NCBI GenBank assembly: GCA_910586705.1
Contig: CAJUJK010000014.1
Span: 37,921-101,920 of the forward strand
Direction of reading: 5' to 3'
Origin: an uncultured Lachnospiraceae bacterium
GTDB taxonomy: Bacteria > Bacillota > Clostridia > Lachnospirales > Lachnospiraceae
DNA length: 64,000 bases
The position numbers and the translations under genes were made by a program. The notes beneath the pieces are model-generated. The model saw only the letters and a program-made list of their open reading frames with translations, searched no databases and had not been told where the DNA came from. This document shows, piece after piece, positions 61,049-64,000 of the stretch. The first letter of the stretch is position 1; each line of letters opens with the position of its first letter.

Positions 61049-62305
61049 TTATTTCTTGGGGAAGACTGCCTTTATGCAAAATACCATTTCTTTACATTCC
61101 AGTGTATAGCTGCCGTTATATTTGCGGATCACAGAATCCATGCTGGAAAGCCCGAAACCATGTTGCTTTTTATCCGTTTTATTTGTTTTTACCGAGTTGT
61201 TTTTGATTTTTATGTTTTCGGGAACCGCATTGGAGAAAATCAGGGTATAAAAATGCGCATGGTCATTCCCTTTGATTGTGATACAGGGATTTGCGGCGCC
61301 TGTTGAACCTTCCAGCGCGTTATCAAGTAAATTTGAAAAAACAGCGCATACATCGATGGGGGAGAGATGATCAAGCCATGCAAAACTGCCTTCACATGTA
61401 AGGCGTATGCCGACACTGTCCGCGTACGCCTTTTTGATGGAAATTACAGTATCCGCCGCATGGTTTCCCGTGATGCAGAAGCTTTTTGAAAGCATAGGAT
61501 TCCCGGATAATTCGCTGATATAGCTTTCCATCTGTGCATATTGTTTCGTATTGCACATTTCCTGAATAACCTGCAGGTGATTGCGCAAATCATGCTTCAG
61601 AATTTTGATTTCCCGGCGATTAGTCTCTTCTAACTCCAGACTCTCCAGCTGCATGGCGATGTAATTTTGAGCGTGAGCAGCATCTCTTTTCTTGTTTGCC
61701 CGGTCCCGCGCAATGATAAGATAACTCCAGTATGCAAGAAAAATGGCCAGCATAGAAAACGCAGCAAATAAATCAAATACGATGCTCAATTCATATTCCA
61801 GCGTGTTATTATATACCCCCATGCTCAGCAGCATAAACAGGGCGAAGATAAAAAAGGCAAAAAACCCTGCGACTTCAAGGAATTTCAGCCGTAAATCAAT
61901 TTTTTTGCAGCGGCATAATATATAGGTCCCTATCAGTAATAAGGTAAGGCTAAGATCGGTGATAAAACCGGGAAGGGTAAGAGAACTTATCCCATAAAGT
62001 TCATTGAAGTCGTTTCTTGTGATCAGAGGGATCATAAACATCGGAAATACCGCCGTCAACGTATAAAAAAGACAGGCGGGAATGATCATAAAAAGATTGT
62101 AAATGCGGTTGCGGCAGCAAAAAAAATCAACAGCCGGAAGTATGCCCAAAACAGTGATTGTGACAAGATGATCGGCATCTGTTATGAAAACAAAAACATG
62201 AATGACAAGAAAAATAAGAATAATGGATAGTAATTTTCTGGTATGAGAGGTAAATCCTTTGGCAAAAAATAAGAGATAATAAAATAATATGATCAGTGAT
62301 GCCAT
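61049..62305 (-). CDS. GHKL sensor histidine kinase, AgrC-like
   Basis: A 418-residue membrane kinase. About six hydrophobic segments occupy residues 1-205. The phosphoacceptor His is in ILKHDLRNHLQVIQ, the N box is VFSNLLDNALEG, and the G box is HGFGLSSMDSVIRKYNGSY. The frame begins inside what looks like the first membrane helix, with no clear ribosome binding site, and runs directly out of a truncated LytTR gene. A deletion may therefore have removed its original start. Confidence 0.8.
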   Translation of the reverse strand: MASLIILFYYLLFFAKGFTSHTRKLLSIILIFLVIHVFVFITDADHLVTITVLGILPAVDFFCCRNRIYNLFMIIPACLFYTLTAVFPMFMIPLITRNDFNELYGISSLTLPGFITDLSLTLLLIGTYILCRCKKIDLRLKFLEVAGFFAFFIFALFMLLSMGVYNNTLEYELSIVFDLFAAFSMLAIFLAYWSYLIIARDRANKKRDAAHAQNYIAMQLESLELEETNRREIKILKHDLRNHLQVIQEMCNTKQYAQMESYISELSGNPMLSKSFCITGNHAADTVISIKKAYADSVGIRLTCEGSFAWLDHLSPIDVCAVFSNLLDNALEGSTGAANPCITIKGNDHAHFYTLIFSNAVPENIKIKNNSVKTNKTDKKQHGFGLSSMDSVIRKYNGSYTLECKEMVFCIKAVFPKK

Positions 62306-62321
62306 TACATTTGATACAGAT

Positions 62322-62775
62322 ATTAAAATATTTTCTGTGGATACGGCAGAAGTTTTTGCCGGTCAGTGTTTCCTCCAAATGGTGCAGGCTGCTGGCAGTA
62401 ATAATCGTTTCTTCCCTGCGCGGGGTTTCTTCCGTCCAATAATGGACAAAAGAATATTTGTCTTTCACTTCAATATAGATCAAAGATTCTGACTTGATGA
62501 TAACGCTTTCGTGGAAGGATTTGATGATTATTTTTTGCGAAGAAGATGCAATACTCTGTAAATCGTCTAAAACCTTCAATACATCTTCCTTAACAACAGG
62601 TTTCAGCAAATATCTGAAGACGCCCGCCTCATAGCCTGACGGGGCGTATTCCACATAGTTTGTTATCATGCAGAAATATACATTTTCATCCAGCTTTCGG
62701 ACTGCCCGGCATAGTTCTATTCCGTTCATGGCTTTCATCACGATGTCACAGAATACGATGTCGTACCGCTCTCCT
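62322..62775 (-). pseudogene. LytTR response regulator, truncated at both ends
   Basis: The readable part starts at GERYDIVFCDIVMKAMNG (receiver, phospho-Asp in FCDIV) and continues through KPVVKEDVLKVL and the LytTR domain to ETLTGKNFCRIHRKYFN. The first ~50 residues of the receiver are absent; upstream the frame meets a TAG with no good start codon between. After RKYFN the text runs into the kinase gene, so the last ~30 residues are lost. Confidence 0.65.
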
Positions 62776-62929
62776 TTTTGTGTTTTGCGCTTGCGCCGAT
62801 ATTTGGCACGCCTGCGTAATTTTTCACCTCTATTGATGGTGGTATGCTATGCTTTCTTCGGATGAGTCAATTGATTTTAACACAGGAAAGAAAAAATGAT
62901 AAGTAGTTTTACTTAAGGAGGGGATTTCA

Positions 62930-63845
62930 ATGAAGGCAAATGATGTTTACAGGGAAACCATCAAATTTGTGTGGATGAAACTTGCTCCGGGAGCGTGCGC
63001 CATTCTGTTTTCCGTTGTGCTGGGGCTGCTTTTATTGGGAATATCGGCATTATCCCAAAATGAAGGCGGATCGCATTTTCTCTGATGTTATGGATTGGAG
63101 CTTCAGCAGGGGGGTGGGCGTTACGCAATATTACATAGGCTATCTGCTGAAGGCGGGACATATAGCGGTGGTTACCCATCTGGTGAAGACAGGAAGCCTG
63201 CCGGAAGACCAGTTTGCATACGGTAAGCAGGTCGTAAAGGAGAAGTTTGCGACGGCAGCGGCATACTTTGCGGTAGACCGTCTGGTGGCGGGAGCGGTAA
63301 GGCAGGTTAATGGAACATTGAATATTGTAGGCAGTTTTCTGGAAAAAATTCCCGGAATGGAGTCTCTGGTTTCTTTTGCACAGAGTTTTGTCAATATTGC
63401 GCTTGGGAATCTGGATGAATGCTGTATGGCATACACTTTTTACCAGACAGAGCAGTCGTCCTTTAAGAGTGCGGCTGACGGTGTAGTTATTTACTTTCAA
63501 AATTGGAAAACCATTCTAAAGAATGCTCTTAAAACGGCAGTCATAGCTGTCATCGTTTCAGGCATCGCATGGCTCTTCTTAATGATAGGCTTTATTGGCA
63601 TTCTGGCTGTTTTGGGTGTGCCCGGCATTCTGGGGCTTTTGGCGGCGGTGGTGCTGACGGCCATGATTATGATAGTCGTTAAGTCTTCCGTAATGGACAG
63701 CTATATCATGGTATGTATGGTATGTGCCTATTTGCGGGTTGCACCGACTACGAAAATCACGTTTGACTTATATGATAAGCTGTGCAAACTGTCTTCCAAA
63801 TTTAAGACGCTGTTACAGAAGGCAGGAGAAGCTGGGGCTATGTAG
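62930..63845 (+). pseudogene. Membrane protein gene broken by a frameshift
   Basis: AAGGAGGGG precedes ATG 62930, and the frame reads MKANDVYRETIKFVWMKLAP, then a membrane helix (LFSVVLGLLLLGISAL) before stopping at 63085. From about 63065 another frame carries the rest: RIFSDVMDWSFSRG, QYYIGYLLKAGHIAVVTHLV, FAVDRLVAGAVRQV, DECCMAYTFYQTEQ, and two long membrane segments, ending at 63845. The two parts look like one four-helix membrane protein family of unknown function common in Lachnospiraceae. A small deletion near 63050-63080 would explain the shift. Confidence 0.65.
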
Positions 63846-63879
63846 CTGGTACAAATATAAAGAAGGAACTGTTTTTTGC

Positions 63880-63912
63880 GGGCTGTCCGAAAAGGGACAG
63901 CCCTTTTGTTTT
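63880..63912 (+). terminator. Terminator after the broken membrane protein gene
   Basis: GGGCTGTCC (63880-63888) and GGACAGCCC (63895-63903) form a strong stem, followed by TTTTGTTTT. Confidence 0.9.
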
Positions 63913-63939
63913 GACACTGTTTTGTGCGCAGTATATAAT
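63911..63939 (+). promoter_or_regulatory. Promoter of a gene beyond the right edge
   Basis: TTGACA (63911-63916) and TATAAT (63934-63939), 17 bases apart, both consensus. The gene it drives is outside the window. Confidence 0.8.
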
Positions 63940-64000
63940 GGAATGTAATCCCGAGTTTGACACTTGTGAAATCAAAAAGGGGCTACAAACCCAGTAGCTA

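Overview
The window looks like chromosomal DNA from a gut-type anaerobic member of the Firmicutes, most likely Lachnospiraceae. The evidence is the mix of gene families (LplB/YtcP-type sugar ABC importer with an AraC regulator, GHKL/LytTR two-component systems, EFR1-type ferredoxin-flavodoxin, DUF1848, VanZ, an [FeFe]-hydrogenase remnant), strong AGGAGG ribosome binding sites, TTGACA-17-TATAAT promoters and short intergenic gaps. This is inference from gene content. I saw no rRNA, tRNA, CRISPR array or intact insertion sequence.

Layout. 1-5.4 kb: end of an AraC-type regulator, then a sugar ABC importer (lipoprotein and two permeases) and a GH8 xylanase-like enzyme, probably one xylo-oligosaccharide utilisation operon. 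5.5-9.2 kb: an XRE membrane regulator, a PerR-like repressor under a near-perfect Per box, a soluble zinc-binding chemoreceptor and a lipoprotein. 9.3-11.2 kb (minus): a GHKL kinase, a LytTR regulator and an acetyltransferase. 11.4-19.1 kb: four ABC exporter half-transporters forming a tandem duplicated pair (A-B-A'-B'), with a structured RNA resembling a GEMM/c-di-GMP riboswitch between the pairs. 19.1-31.8 kb: small accessory genes (ANT(6)-like aminoglycoside enzyme, DUF2695, phosphatase, XRE-solenoid protein, S66 peptidase, endonuclease IV, esterase, DUF1848, EFR1 protein, TetR, GNAT, MFS pump) mixed with many decayed genes.

31.9-38.3 kb: a CofE-like ligase, a D-2-hydroxyacid dehydrogenase, a nucleoside/SAH-type deaminase, a degenerate EAL-HDOD protein and an archaeal-type S-adenosylhomocysteine hydrolase carrying an HxExK active-site motif. 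Together the deaminase and hydrolase suggest SAH recycling through S-inosylhomocysteine. 38.4-53.5 kb (minus): an exopolysaccharide/capsule locus running cpsB, cpsC, a tyrosine kinase fused to an extracellular LCP domain, a sortase-B-like lipoprotein without catalytic residues, a secreted protein, the priming sugar transferase, a PD-(D/E)XK ATPase that interrupts the set, then TagA-like, CDP-glycerol-type, polymerase, GT2, flippase and VanZ genes. Four AACANTANTA repeats overlie the divergent promoter between this locus and an XRE regulator at 53.8 kb.

53.8-64 kb: M18 aminopeptidase, AraC/GyrI regulator, DUF4180, a BlaI/BlaR1-like pair with its operator, a DinJ-type antitoxin with a PIN toxin, an AgrC-like kinase fused by deletion to a broken LytTR regulator, and a frameshifted membrane protein. 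A theme of the window is genes reduced by internal deletion, with start and end pieces left in place: nucleoside phosphorylase, two toxin-antitoxin modules, MerR, a histidine kinase, a response regulator and a hydrogenase. The most novel items are the kinase-LCP fusion beside the dead sortase, the GEMM-like element with its coreless copy, and a leader-peptide/terminator arrangement before the MFS pump.
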